A stretch of 37,378 bases of DNA from Lachnospiraceae bacterium (GTDB lineage Bacteria > Bacillota > Clostridia > Lachnospirales > Lachnospiraceae), in the NCBI GenBank assembly GCA_024685315.1, contig JAIKVW010000014.1, positions 1-37,378 of the forward strand, written 5' to 3'. The position numbers and the translations under genes were made by a program. Numbering within the stretch: position 1 is the stretch's first letter; the number at the start of each line of letters is the position of its first letter. Below, one piece after another: positions 7,357 to 15,113 of this stretch. The notes beneath the pieces were generated by a model. That model saw only the letters and a list, made by a program, of their open reading frames with translations. It ran no database searches and was not told the origin of the DNA.

Positions 7357-9528
7357 ATGAAAATAATCAGAGGCATCAAGATCGGAGGCCTGCAGCAGAA
7401 GATCTTTAACCTCATACTTATCTTTATTCTGGCGGTGGTCGGGGCCTATGCCGCTGTCTCGTACTACCAGCAGAAGAGCCTCTTCGGTATCGCGGAAGAG
7501 GCCAGCAGCGAGCAGCAGGAAGCCATTACCGATGTTTCCCAGAGCACGATGCAGGCGGTCCTGGAGGCCTCCCTGACTAAAAGCACCGCGCTGCAGGCTT
7601 ACATTGCAAACGACCTGTTTTCGGATGTGCGGACGGATGTGCTGACCCTGCAGGCATTTGCCTCGGAGCTCTACGAGCATGCGGATAGTTTTTCTGCCCA
7701 TGATTATTATGAGCCGGATCCCGCTAAAGACGGCACTGCGTCCGTGCAGATGCAGCATGAGGAAGGGGTCGACCCGGCTTCTTCCGGGCAGCTTGGACTT
7801 GTCGCAAACATGAGCGAGATCATGCTGGCTATGTTTGAAAGCAGCGACAAGCTGAATTCCTGCTTTGTGGCGACCGCGGACGGCTGCATTCTCTTCGTGG
7901 ACGACCGTTCCGCTTCGTATGTTTCGGAGGACGGAGAGGTCTATCCCTTTGAGGTGAGGGAGCGTCCCTGGTATCTACAGGCTGAAGAGGCCGGCGAGCT
8001 TATATTCACGGGAATAGAACTCGACGCTTTTACCGGGATACCCGGACTTGTCTGCGCGGCGCCTGTTTACAGCAATGGGGAGCTGGTTGCCGTTGTTGGA
8101 GCGGATATTTTCCTGACGTCGGTAAGTGATTATGTCAGCAGCACAGCGACCGAAGGAGGCTTTGTATGCGTCGTAGGCGATGACGGCAAGGTGCTCTTTT
8201 CTCCGCAGGAGAGCGGGATATTTAAGGCAGAGCTTTCTTCTGAGGCGCAGGACCTTCGCGAGAGCGGAAATGAGGCGCTTGCCGCTTTTGTTACGCAGGC
8301 GCTTAAGGAGCGCACCGCCCTCACACTTATCGAGGTCGACGGAAATGAGTACTTTATGACCGGGGCTCCCCTGGGGACCCTGGGGTGGACGGTCATATCC
8401 GTGGTTGACAAAGCGGTTGCCTACCAGCCTACACAGGAGATGCTGTCGCAGTACGAGAGCATAAACGGTTCTGCCATGGATACTTACAGGCAGAATGCGG
8501 GCCGGTCCAACCGGATGGTCATCGTGATAACCCTGATACTTGTAGCCCTGGCGTTCATAGGCGCGCTGACCGTGTCCGGCCGTATCGTGAAGCCCGTCGA
8601 GCATATGACGAGAAAGATCAATGCGATCGAGGGCAGCAGCCAGGTGTTCGAGATGGAGGATATTTACCGCACGGACGACGAGATCGAGATCCTCGCGGAA
8701 TCATTTTCCTCACTCTCCAAACGCACCAGGGACTACATTACAGAGATTACGCGCATCACGGCGGAAAAGGAGCGCATCGGAACGGAGCTGGCTCTGGCTA
8801 CCCGGATCCAGCTGGACATGCTGCCGAATATTTTCCCTGCATTTCCAGACCGGCCCGAATTTGATATCTACGCTTCGATGGACCCTGCCAAGGAAGTCGG
8901 CGGCGATTTCTACGATTTCTTCCTGATCGATGAGACCCATCTCGGCATAGTGATCGCGGACGTATCCGGAAAAGGCGTTCCCGCAGCGCTGTTCATGATG
9001 GTCTCAAAGATACTGATGCAGAACAGCGCGATGACAGGCGTCAGCCCTGCGCAGGTCCTGCAGACCGTCAACGGGCAGATATGCTCGAACAACAGGGAAG
9101 AGATGTTCGTAACGGTGTGGTTCGGAATTCTGGATACAGCTACCGGAACGGTCACCGCGGCCAATGCAGGGCACGAATATCCGGCTGTGCAGCAGTCCGG
9201 GGGACAGTTCGAGCTCTTAAGGGATAAGCATGGGCTTGTAATCGGAGCTATGGAGGGAATTCGGTACAATGAATATGAACTGACCCTCACGCCGGGCTCC
9301 AGGCTTTTCCTCTACACGGACGGAGTGCCGGAGGCCACGGATGCTCAGGGGAATATGTTCGGAACAGAGCGTATGCTGGCGGCGCTGAATAATGATACCG
9401 GAGCTTCGCCGGAGAAGGTCCTGAAGAATGTCAGGGATGCCATAGATGATTATGTAAAGGATGCAGAGCAGTTCGATGATATTACGATGGTCTGCGTGGA
9501 ATATATAGGAACGGATAAGAAAGGATAA
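7357..9528 (+). CDS. dCache-HAMP-PP2C (SpoIIE-type) membrane sensor phosphatase
   Basis: A 723-residue membrane phosphatase expected to dephosphorylate STAS proteins in response to an external signal. Layout: membrane helix at about 15-36; a large extracytoplasmic region (about 37-384) of the double-Cache type, with a WYLQA-containing stretch near residue 205; a second membrane helix at about 386-408; a HAMP linker to about 457; and a PP2C/SpoIIE domain to the C terminus. The metal-binding aspartates are all present: GGDFYD (about 515-520), IADVSGKG, YTDGV and FDDIT. Cache domains typically bind small ligands such as amino or carboxylic acids. It starts 36 bases after the STAS gene with a good ribosome site (AAGGAGG) and is followed after 7 bases by the STAS-kinase gene. 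Confidence 0.93.
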   Translation: MKIIRGIKIGGLQQKIFNLILIFILAVVGAYAAVSYYQQKSLFGIAEEASSEQQEAITDVSQSTMQAVLEASLTKSTALQAYIANDLFSDVRTDVLTLQAFASELYEHADSFSAHDYYEPDPAKDGTASVQMQHEEGVDPASSGQLGLVANMSEIMLAMFESSDKLNSCFVATADGCILFVDDRSASYVSEDGEVYPFEVRERPWYLQAEEAGELIFTGIELDAFTGIPGLVCAAPVYSNGELVAVVGADIFLTSVSDYVSSTATEGGFVCVVGDDGKVLFSPQESGIFKAELSSEAQDLRESGNEALAAFVTQALKERTALTLIEVDGNEYFMTGAPLGTLGWTVISVVDKAVAYQPTQEMLSQYESINGSAMDTYRQNAGRSNRMVIVITLILVALAFIGALTVSGRIVKPVEHMTRKINAIEGSSQVFEMEDIYRTDDEIEILAESFSSLSKRTRDYITEITRITAEKERIGTELALATRIQLDMLPNIFPAFPDRPEFDIYASMDPAKEVGGDFYDFFLIDETHLGIVIADVSGKGVPAALFMMVSKILMQNSAMTGVSPAQVLQTVNGQICSNNREEMFVTVWFGILDTATGTVTAANAGHEYPAVQQSGGQFELLRDKHGLVIGAMEGIRYNEYELTLTPGSRLFLYTDGVPEATDAQGNMFGTERMLAALNNDTGASPEKVLKNVRDAIDDYVKDAEQFDDITMVCVEYIGTDKKG

Positions 9529-9535
9529 TACGGCA

Positions 9536-10717
9536 ATGCATAAAGTAGCAGCGGCTCTTAAAGGGGACCATTTGGAACTTAAGCTGTCTGGACGTGTGGA
9601 CTCCAACAATTCGCGCCAGGCAGAGGAGGACATCATGGAGCTGGTATCATCCGCTCCAGGAATGCCGGTCGTGCTGGATCTGGAGGAACTGGAATATATT
9701 TCCAGCGCAGGTCTCCGCGTCCTGCTGCACCTGAGGAAGACAAATCCTTCGCTCCGTCTGACTAACGTCAGCAGCAATATTTATGAAATACTGGAGATGA
9801 CGGGGTTTACCCAGATGATGCCGGTAGAGAAAGCCTACCGGGTAGTGTCGGTAGAGGGCTGCGAAGAGATAGGCCGCGGCGCAAACGGCACGATCTACCG
9901 AATCGACCAGGACAATGTCGTAAAGGTATACAATAATGCCGACGCGCTCGCTGATATCCAGCATGAGCGCGAGGTGGCGCGTATCGCGCTGGTGCTCGGT
10001 ATCCCCACCGCGATCTCCTACGACGTGGTGCGCGTCGGGGAGAGCTACGGCTCGGTCTTTGAGCTCCTCAACGCCCGTTCATTCTCAAAGATCCTTGCAA
10101 ATGAGCCCGACAAGCTCGACTGGTGCGTGAATGAATATGTCGAGATGCTGAAAAAGATCCACGGCACTTTGGTCCCGGCCGGGAAGCTTCCGGATATGCG
10201 CGAGACCGTGGTCGGCTGGGCAATGTTCATGAAGGATCACCTTCCTGAGGAAGCTGGAGAAAAGCTCCTTTCCATGGTAGAGGCGGTCCCGCACGACGAC
10301 CACATGATCCACGGCGACTACCACACCAAGAACCTGGAGCTGCAGGGCGACGAAGTGCTGCTGATCGACATGGACACCCTTGCGGTAGGGCATCCGGTAT
10401 TTGAGCTTGCAAGCATGTATAACGCTTTTATCGGTTTTTCAGAGTACGACAATAATGTGATCAAATCCTTCCAGGGCTTCGATCTTGAGACTTCGAAGCG
10501 CTTCTGGAAGAAGACTCTCGAGGCATATCTTGGCACTGAAGATCCTGAGAGGATCAAAGAGGTCGAGGACAAGGCCCGCATAGTCGGATACACCCGCCTC
10601 GTACGCCGCGCGATCCGCAGGAACGCCTTAGAGACTGAGAAGGGCAGCGCCGAGGTCGCTCTCTGGAAACAGGAACTGCTGGAACTTCTGGAAAAAACAG
10701 ATACGCTCGTTTTCTGA
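9536..10717 (+). CDS. STAS domain fused to an APH-like kinase
   Basis: A 393-residue fusion. Residues 1-98 form a STAS domain with the loop EYISSAGLRVLL (Ser57 is the expected phosphorylation site). From about residue 105 the chain is an aminoglycoside-phosphotransferase/choline-kinase-like domain: glycine-rich IGRGANGTIY, a VVKVY lysine strand, the catalytic HGDYHTKN motif and the metal-binding LLIDMDT. All catalytic residues of this kinase fold look intact. STAS proteins are normally phosphorylated by HATPase-type kinases, so a STAS protein carrying a different kinase is notable. Whether it phosphorylates its own STAS domain, the neighbouring STAS protein or a small molecule is unknown. A role in antibiotic resistance is not suggested by the context, which is a signalling operon. 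Confidence 0.9.
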   Translation: MHKVAAALKGDHLELKLSGRVDSNNSRQAEEDIMELVSSAPGMPVVLDLEELEYISSAGLRVLLHLRKTNPSLRLTNVSSNIYEILEMTGFTQMMPVEKAYRVVSVEGCEEIGRGANGTIYRIDQDNVVKVYNNADALADIQHEREVARIALVLGIPTAISYDVVRVGESYGSVFELLNARSFSKILANEPDKLDWCVNEYVEMLKKIHGTLVPAGKLPDMRETVVGWAMFMKDHLPEEAGEKLLSMVEAVPHDDHMIHGDYHTKNLELQGDEVLLIDMDTLAVGHPVFELASMYNAFIGFSEYDNNVIKSFQGFDLETSKRFWKKTLEAYLGTEDPERIKEVEDKARIVGYTRLVRRAIRRNALETEKGSAEVALWKQELLELLEKTDTLVF

Positions 10718-10733
10718 TAAAGCGGAGGCTTTT

Positions 10734-11174
10734 ATGGGAACTTTTGAATTGACCGATAAGGCCACATTAGAGAATCTGGAGATCGTCAATGCCTTTCTGG
10801 AGGAGCATCTGGGAGAGGCGGGCTGTCCCTTTAAGGATCAGATGCAGATCGTGGTCGTGGCTGAGGAGATCTATGTAAACATCGCCCACTATGCATATTT
10901 CCCCGAGACAGGCATGTTCACCCTGAAGCTGGAGATACGGGAGGACCCCTGCGAGGCAGAACTGACCTTCATCGACAGCGGTATGCCCTTCAATCCCCTG
11001 GAAATGGAGGACCCCGACATAACGCTTCCTGCAGAGGAGAGAGACGTCGGCGGGCTCGGGATCTTAATGATGAAAAAGATGATGGACAGCATCAGCTACG
11101 AGAACACTGACGGCCATAACATCCTGAAGGTAATAAAGAAATTCAGGAAAGCATCGTTGGACGGCTGGTTCTGA
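10734..11174 (+). CDS. RsbW-like anti-sigma factor / serine kinase (HATPase)
   Basis: A 146-residue GHKL ATPase of the RsbW/SpoIIAB type. The N box is EEIYVNIAHYAY (Asn49), G1 is DSGMPFNPL (from Asp81) and G2 is GGLGI (106-110), followed by a helix with MMKKMMD. In partner switching such a kinase holds a target (usually a sigma factor) and phosphorylates the STAS protein. It follows the STAS-kinase gene by 16 bases, with CGGAGG before the start. No sigma factor is encoded in the window, so the partner is elsewhere or is not a sigma factor. Confidence 0.92.
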   Translation: MGTFELTDKATLENLEIVNAFLEEHLGEAGCPFKDQMQIVVVAEEIYVNIAHYAYFPETGMFTLKLEIREDPCEAELTFIDSGMPFNPLEMEDPDITLPAEERDVGGLGILMMKKMMDSISYENTDGHNILKVIKKFRKASLDGWF

Positions 11175-11192
11175 GACGGAAGGAAGGATCCT

Positions 11193-11846
11193 GTGGATTA
11201 TAAGAAAAACGTGACGATGGACTCGTCGGGCTTTGTGCTGCTTTCGGATTACATTCCGGGCATCGTGCAGGAGATCCGCTACTATTCGACCTACAATTTC
11301 GTGGGAGAGAGGGTGGACGGATACGAAGAGCCGGTCGCGCTGATGACAAAGGAAGCTGCCCCGGCGCTGAAGACCGTTGCCAACGAGGTGAATGTCCAGG
11401 GCTACCGCCTGAAGATATTTGACGCCTACCGGCCGGTCAAGGCGGTGCGGCACTTTGTGCTCTGGGGCATCGAGGACCTGGACCTCCGGATGAAACCTTA
11501 TTTCTACCCGGATCTTGAAAAGCAGGAGCTGTTCAGGCAGGGTTATATCGCGAGCCAGTCCTCGCACAGCCGCGGAAGCACGGTGGATCTCACTTTGCTG
11601 GATATGCGAACCGGGAAGGAAGTGGACATGGGGAGTCCCTTTGACCTCTTCAGCGAGATCTCGCATCCGGATTCGCGCCTGGTGACCGATGAGCAGTATG
11701 AGAACCGGATGTTCCTGCAGAATGCAATGACGCGGAACGGCTTTGTGCCGATTGACTGTGAGTGGTGGCATTTTACGCTTAAGGACGAGCCCTACCCGGA
11801 CATTTATTTCGAATTTCCAAATTCCGCAGAGTATCTGAGGCGGTAG
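11193..11846 (+). CDS. VanX-like D-alanyl-D-alanine dipeptidase (M15D)
   Basis: A 217-residue zinc dipeptidase of the M15 family, similar to VanX/DdpX, which split D-Ala-D-Ala. Zinc and catalytic motifs are SSHSRGSTVD (SxHxxGxxxD) near residue 122 and EWWH near residue 190; FDAYRP, which carries the conserved substrate-contact arginine, is also present. VanX is about 202 residues, so length fits. The start is GTG 11193 with GGAAGGA upstream. There is no signal peptide, so it should be cytoplasmic. No vanH, vanA, vanR or vanS homologue is near, so glycopeptide resistance is not supported; recycling of wall peptides or control of the D-Ala-D-Ala pool is more likely. It sits 18 bases after the RsbW-like gene and may belong to that operon. 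Confidence 0.88.
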   Translation: MDYKKNVTMDSSGFVLLSDYIPGIVQEIRYYSTYNFVGERVDGYEEPVALMTKEAAPALKTVANEVNVQGYRLKIFDAYRPVKAVRHFVLWGIEDLDLRMKPYFYPDLEKQELFRQGYIASQSSHSRGSTVDLTLLDMRTGKEVDMGSPFDLFSEISHPDSRLVTDEQYENRMFLQNAMTRNGFVPIDCEWWHFTLKDEPYPDIYFEFPNSAEYLRR

Positions 11847-11900
11847 TTCGGCATGGGTCCGCAGCTTCAAGACAGACTTTCTGAAATGAGTGTGATATAG

Positions 11901-12968
11901 ATGGCAAGAGTAGTTGTGGGTATTTCCGGCGGCGTGGACAGCGCGGTCGCGGCATACCTTTTAAAGCTGGCCGGGCACGACGTGATCGGAGTAACGCTTC
12001 GTACCTGGCTTTCCGCGGACGGTACTGACAGCCGCTGCTGTGAGATCGACGACGCGAGAATGGCCGCGTGGAAGATCGGCATTCCGTATTATGTGTGGAA
12101 CTGCGTCTCCGAATTCGAAAAGAATGTAGAGAAACCCTTCATCCGCGAATATATTTCAGGCCGGACTCCTAATCCCTGCACGGTCTGCAACCGGCTCGTG
12201 AAATGGGACAGGATGCTCAGCACCGCCAGGACCATGCAGGCCGACTACGTTGCGACAGGTCATTACGCCAGTGTCGTGAAGCTGGAGAACGGCAGGTACA
12301 CATTCCGGAAAGCTGCGCATATCCGGAAAGACCAGACCTATATGCTCTACAGGCTTAGCCAGGAGCAGATCGCGGCGACCTTGATGCCTCTGGGGGAGCT
12401 GTCCAAAGACGAGGTGCGGGAGATCGCGCGTAAGGCCGGCATCCCGGTCGCAAATAAGCCGGATTCACAGGAGATCTGCTTTGTCAGCGAAGGAAGCTAC
12501 GCGGAATTTATAGAAGATAATTCTCCTGAACCGCTGCAGGGGCCGGGAAACTTCGTGGACGAGGCCGGCAATATCCTAGGCAGGCACAAAGGGATCATTC
12601 ATTATACGGTCGGACAGCGAAAAGGCCTGGGACTCGCTTTGGGGCATCCTGCATATGTGAAGAGGATCAATGCGGCTGCCAATGAAGTCGTGATCTCTGA
12701 GGAAGAAGGCCTCTACACGGATACGGTCTACTGCAGGGACATTAACCTGCTGAGTATTGAAGCCCTTGGAGAGGGCGAGGCCCTGCCGTGTACAGCAAAG
12801 ATCCGCTACCAGCATCCCGGAGAGAAAGCGGTCATTGAGAAGGCCGGTGAAGACCTTATCCGTATCAGCTTTGAGAAACCGGTGAGGGCCGCCGCGCCGG
12901 GCCAGTCAGCCGTATTCTACGATGCGGATGACTGCCTGATCGGCGGGGGAGTAATTACAGAGAAATAA
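11901..12968 (+). CDS. mnmA: tRNA-specific 2-thiouridylase MnmA
   Basis: A 355-residue enzyme that makes the 2-thio group of uridine 34 in tRNA-Lys, tRNA-Glu and tRNA-Gln. The PP-loop SGGVDS (9-14) binds ATP. The two catalytic cysteines are Cys93 (NPCTVCN) and Cys193 (SQEICFV). GHYA, the KDQTYML segment and the HYTVGQRKGLG region are standard MnmA signatures. Length is normal for the family. It is 54 bases downstream of the dipeptidase gene. A long stem-loop follows the stop codon. Confidence 0.97.
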   Translation: MARVVVGISGGVDSAVAAYLLKLAGHDVIGVTLRTWLSADGTDSRCCEIDDARMAAWKIGIPYYVWNCVSEFEKNVEKPFIREYISGRTPNPCTVCNRLVKWDRMLSTARTMQADYVATGHYASVVKLENGRYTFRKAAHIRKDQTYMLYRLSQEQIAATLMPLGELSKDEVREIARKAGIPVANKPDSQEICFVSEGSYAEFIEDNSPEPLQGPGNFVDEAGNILGRHKGIIHYTVGQRKGLGLALGHPAYVKRINAAANEVVISEEEGLYTDTVYCRDINLLSIEALGEGEALPCTAKIRYQHPGEKAVIEKAGEDLIRISFEKPVRAAAPGQSAVFYDADDCLIGGGVITEK

Positions 12969-12969
12969 G

Positions 12970-13019
12970 GATTGCGGAGGAAGAGGCTCAGGGTATCCGG
13001 AGAAGCTTCCTCCGTAATC
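12970..13019 (+). terminator. Stem-loop after mnmA
   Basis: A 14-bp stem, GATTGCGGAGGAAG with CTTCCTCCGTAATC (one G-T pair), encloses a 22-base loop directly after the mnmA stop. The T-run is not immediate (CTTTTT about 10 bases later), so it may terminate or stabilise the transcript end. Confidence 0.6.
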
Positions 13020-13080
13020 GTTCACGCGCTTTTTAGATCCATATTGTCTTTCTGGAACAGCTTGAAAGATTTGTCCTGAG

Positions 13081-13109
13081 TTGTGAATTCCTAGTGTTTG
13101 AAGTATGAT
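13081..13109 (+). promoter_or_regulatory. Sigma-A-like promoter of the PPC-domain gene
   Basis: TTGTGA (13081-13086), a 17-base spacer and TATGAT (13104-13109). The start of transcription would be near 13116, about 30 bases before the ATG at 13147. Confidence 0.6.
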
Positions 13110-13146
13110 AATTAGCATGATAAATGCTTTTTGGGAGGCAGGTACA

Positions 13147-13569
13147 ATGAACTACAAAAAAATTAATGATACATACGTGATCCGCATAGACCGCGGCGAG
13201 GAGATCCTCTCCAATCTGACAGATTTCTGCAAAAAAGAGCACGTAACTCTGGCAACTGTCCAGGGTATCGGAGCGGCGGATCATGCCGTGATAGGACTCT
13301 ATGATGTGGGCGAGCGCAAATACCACTCGCATTTCTATGATGAGCCGCTGGAGATCACCTCGCTCATCGGGAACATCACGACCAAGGACGGTGAAGTATA
13401 TCTCCATTTGCATGTCAATATGTGCCGCCTGGACATGGGCTTTATCGGCGGACATTTAAGCGAATGCAGGATCTCCGCTACAAGCGAGATATTCGTAAGG
13501 ACGATCGACGGGACCGTTGACAGAACATTTGACGCTGCCGTGACAGGGCTGAATCTGCTGGATGTATAA
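13147..13569 (+). CDS. PPC/DUF296 domain protein
   Basis: A 140-residue protein consisting of one PPC (DUF296) domain. Family marks are TVQGIGAA, GLYDVGERKY, HLHVNMC and GGHLSEC. The histidines in the last two segments are conserved in bacterial single-domain PPC proteins and may bind metal. In plants this domain goes with AT-hooks in DNA-binding proteins; bacterial stand-alone versions have no established function, though databases often name them DNA-binding. The start at ATG 13147 has GGGAGG eight bases upstream. It has its own promoter and precedes the CmpB-like membrane gene by 36 bases. Confidence 0.85.
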   Translation: MNYKKINDTYVIRIDRGEEILSNLTDFCKKEHVTLATVQGIGAADHAVIGLYDVGERKYHSHFYDEPLEITSLIGNITTKDGEVYLHLHVNMCRLDMGFIGGHLSECRISATSEIFVRTIDGTVDRTFDAAVTGLNLLDV

Positions 13570-13605
13570 TGACTGCACGTATATCAGGATGCTGGGGTTG
13601 AATAA

Positions 13606-14481
13606 ATGATCGCAGGTATGACTTATTATCAGATATGCTGGTATTTCCTTCTTTACTCATTTGCAGGCTGGGTGATCGAGGTGATGTACCATGCCGTCAC
13701 GCTTGGCAAAGTAGTCAACCGCGGCTTCCTTAACGGCCCGGTCTGCCCGGTATATGGCTTCGGGATGCTTGGGGTCCTTGGGCTCATGCATACCATATCG
13801 GTAGAGTCAGAAGAGAACCTGAATCCTTTCCTTCTGTTTCTGGTCGGCGTGGTCTTAGCAACGATTGTTGAGCTTATCGCCGGATGGGTACTGGACAAAT
13901 TGTTTCATGCCAGGTGGTGGGATTATTCAAATAAACCCTTTAACCTGCACGGATACATCTGCCTTGAATTCAGCCTGATCTGGGGTTTTGCTGTGGTATT
14001 GATCGTCAGGATAATACATCCCATGCTGGCAGATCTGCCGGACAGTTTCATTCCCGAAAGATACGGATGGCCTATTCTAGCCTGCTTATATGCGCTCTAT
14101 CTGGTTGACCTTATCTGCACCGTCATGATCATTCTCAAATTCAACAAGCGGATCACGGAACTTGATGAGCTGCAGAAAAAGCTTCGGATCGTCAGCGACC
14201 GCATGAGCGAACGGATCGGAACCGATACCGTGAAAGCTGCCCAGACACTGCAGGAAGGCCAGATCCAGGCCGCGCTTGGCAAAGCAGAGCTCAAAGAGGA
14301 TCTGGAAGAGCGGAAGGCTGACCTTCAGAAGAGAAGGCTGGAGCTCGAGTCAAAGATCACTGCTCATCAGCTGTTCGGCGCCGGAAGGATCTTGCATGCA
14401 TTCCCGACATACAACCATCACGACCATGAGAGTGTGGTGTCAGAATTGCGCCAGCGGCTGAGACAGAGAATAAATAATTAG
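13606..14481 (+). CDS. CmpB-like membrane protein (putative ABC transporter type IV family)
   Basis: A 291-residue membrane protein of the family labelled putative ABC transporter type IV/CmpB, common in Clostridia and of unknown function. Typical segments are FAGWVIEVMYH, NRGFLNGPVCPVYGFG, WWDYSNKPFNLHGYICLEFSL and a final membrane span near residues 160-180. Four or five membrane helices are followed by a cytoplasmic helical tail from about residue 185, rich in Glu, Lys, Arg and Leu and likely a coiled coil. No clear ribosome site precedes ATG 13606; ATG 13618 is an alternative. No ATPase partner is adjacent, so a true ABC transporter role is not supported here. Confidence 0.8.
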   Translation: MIAGMTYYQICWYFLLYSFAGWVIEVMYHAVTLGKVVNRGFLNGPVCPVYGFGMLGVLGLMHTISVESEENLNPFLLFLVGVVLATIVELIAGWVLDKLFHARWWDYSNKPFNLHGYICLEFSLIWGFAVVLIVRIIHPMLADLPDSFIPERYGWPILACLYALYLVDLICTVMIILKFNKRITELDELQKKLRIVSDRMSERIGTDTVKAAQTLQEGQIQAALGKAELKEDLEERKADLQKRRLELESKITAHQLFGAGRILHAFPTYNHHDHESVVSELRQRLRQRINN

Positions 14482-14521
14482 AACGTGCACCGCGCGCAGG
14501 ATCATAGGAGGCTGATCTCAT

Positions 14522-14983
14522 TTGGAAAAAATACTATTTGTTTGCCACGGCAATATCTGCCGAAGCCCCATGGCGGAGTTCGTTATGAAAGATTTGGTAG
14601 AAAAAGCCGGCCTTTCCGCTGATTTTGAGATCGCTTCGGCCGCCACGAGTACCGAGGAACTGGGCAATCCGGTTTATCCGCCCGCAAGGCGGAAGCTTGC
14701 GGAGCATGGTATTTCATGCGCAGGGAAGACCGCCCGGCAGATGACCCGCAGGGATTACGAGCGCTATGATCTCCTGATCGGCACGGATTATGCAAATATC
14801 CGGAATATGACCAGGATCGCGGGCGGAGATCCGGATGGCAAGATACATCTCCTCCTGGACTATGCTGGCCGTCATGATGAGGTCGCCGACCCCTGGTATA
14901 CCGGAGATTTCGAAGAGACCTGGAATGATGTGCTGGAGGGCTGCACCGCGCTTCTGCAGCAGCTTCGTGCAGGCCTGGTGTAA
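14522..14983 (+). CDS. Low-molecular-weight protein tyrosine phosphatase
   Basis: A 153-residue phosphatase with the CX5R loop CHGNICRS (Cys8, Arg14) near the N terminus and the general-acid loop DPWYTGDFEE (Asp123). It removes phosphate from protein tyrosines or, in the related arginine phosphatases, from arginine; the sequence does not decide between them. The start is TTG at 14522 with AGGAGG upstream; no ATG gives a complete CX5R domain. It is followed by a terminator-like hairpin and the ADP-ribosylglycohydrolase gene. Confidence 0.93.
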   Translation: MEKILFVCHGNICRSPMAEFVMKDLVEKAGLSADFEIASAATSTEELGNPVYPPARRKLAEHGISCAGKTARQMTRRDYERYDLLIGTDYANIRNMTRIAGGDPDGKIHLLLDYAGRHDEVADPWYTGDFEETWNDVLEGCTALLQQLRAGLV

Positions 14984-15025
14984 ACCATATCCGGACCCGG
15001 ACTCAAAAAGCATAAAAAATTTTTT

Positions 15026-15063
15026 AGAAGAGGTCGATTGTCGCCTGGCAAACGACCTCTTCT
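15026..15063 (+). terminator. Intrinsic terminator-like hairpin
   Basis: A perfect 11-bp stem AGAAGAGGTCG/CGACCTCTTCT (15026-15036 and 15053-15063) with a 16-base loop, preceded by A and T runs and followed by GTTATTT. It separates the phosphatase gene from the next gene. Confidence 0.65.
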
Positions 15064-15077
15064 GTTATTTCGGCCGC

Positions 15078-15083
15078 TATAAT
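15078..15083 (+). promoter_or_regulatory. Possible -10 element for the ADP-ribosylglycohydrolase gene
   Basis: A consensus TATAAT lies 15 bases after the terminator and 30 bases before the ATG at 15114. No convincing -35 is seen at the usual distance, where the terminator stem lies. Confidence 0.4.
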
Positions 15084-15113
15084 GTTATTATCAAATCAAA
15101 GGAGGCATTTGCG

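Noticed and set aside
9536-10717. Aminoglycoside-resistance phosphotransferase
   Set aside because: The kinase domain is fused to a STAS domain within a signalling operon, so drug modification is not supported.
11193-11846. Vancomycin-resistance gene vanX
   Set aside because: No vanH, vanA, vanR or vanS homologues are nearby; an isolated dipeptidase does not indicate resistance.
14835-15113. Long N-terminal extension of the ADP-ribosylglycohydrolase
   Set aside because: It overlaps the phosphatase gene and a terminator hairpin; family similarity begins at ATG 15114 after AGGAGG.
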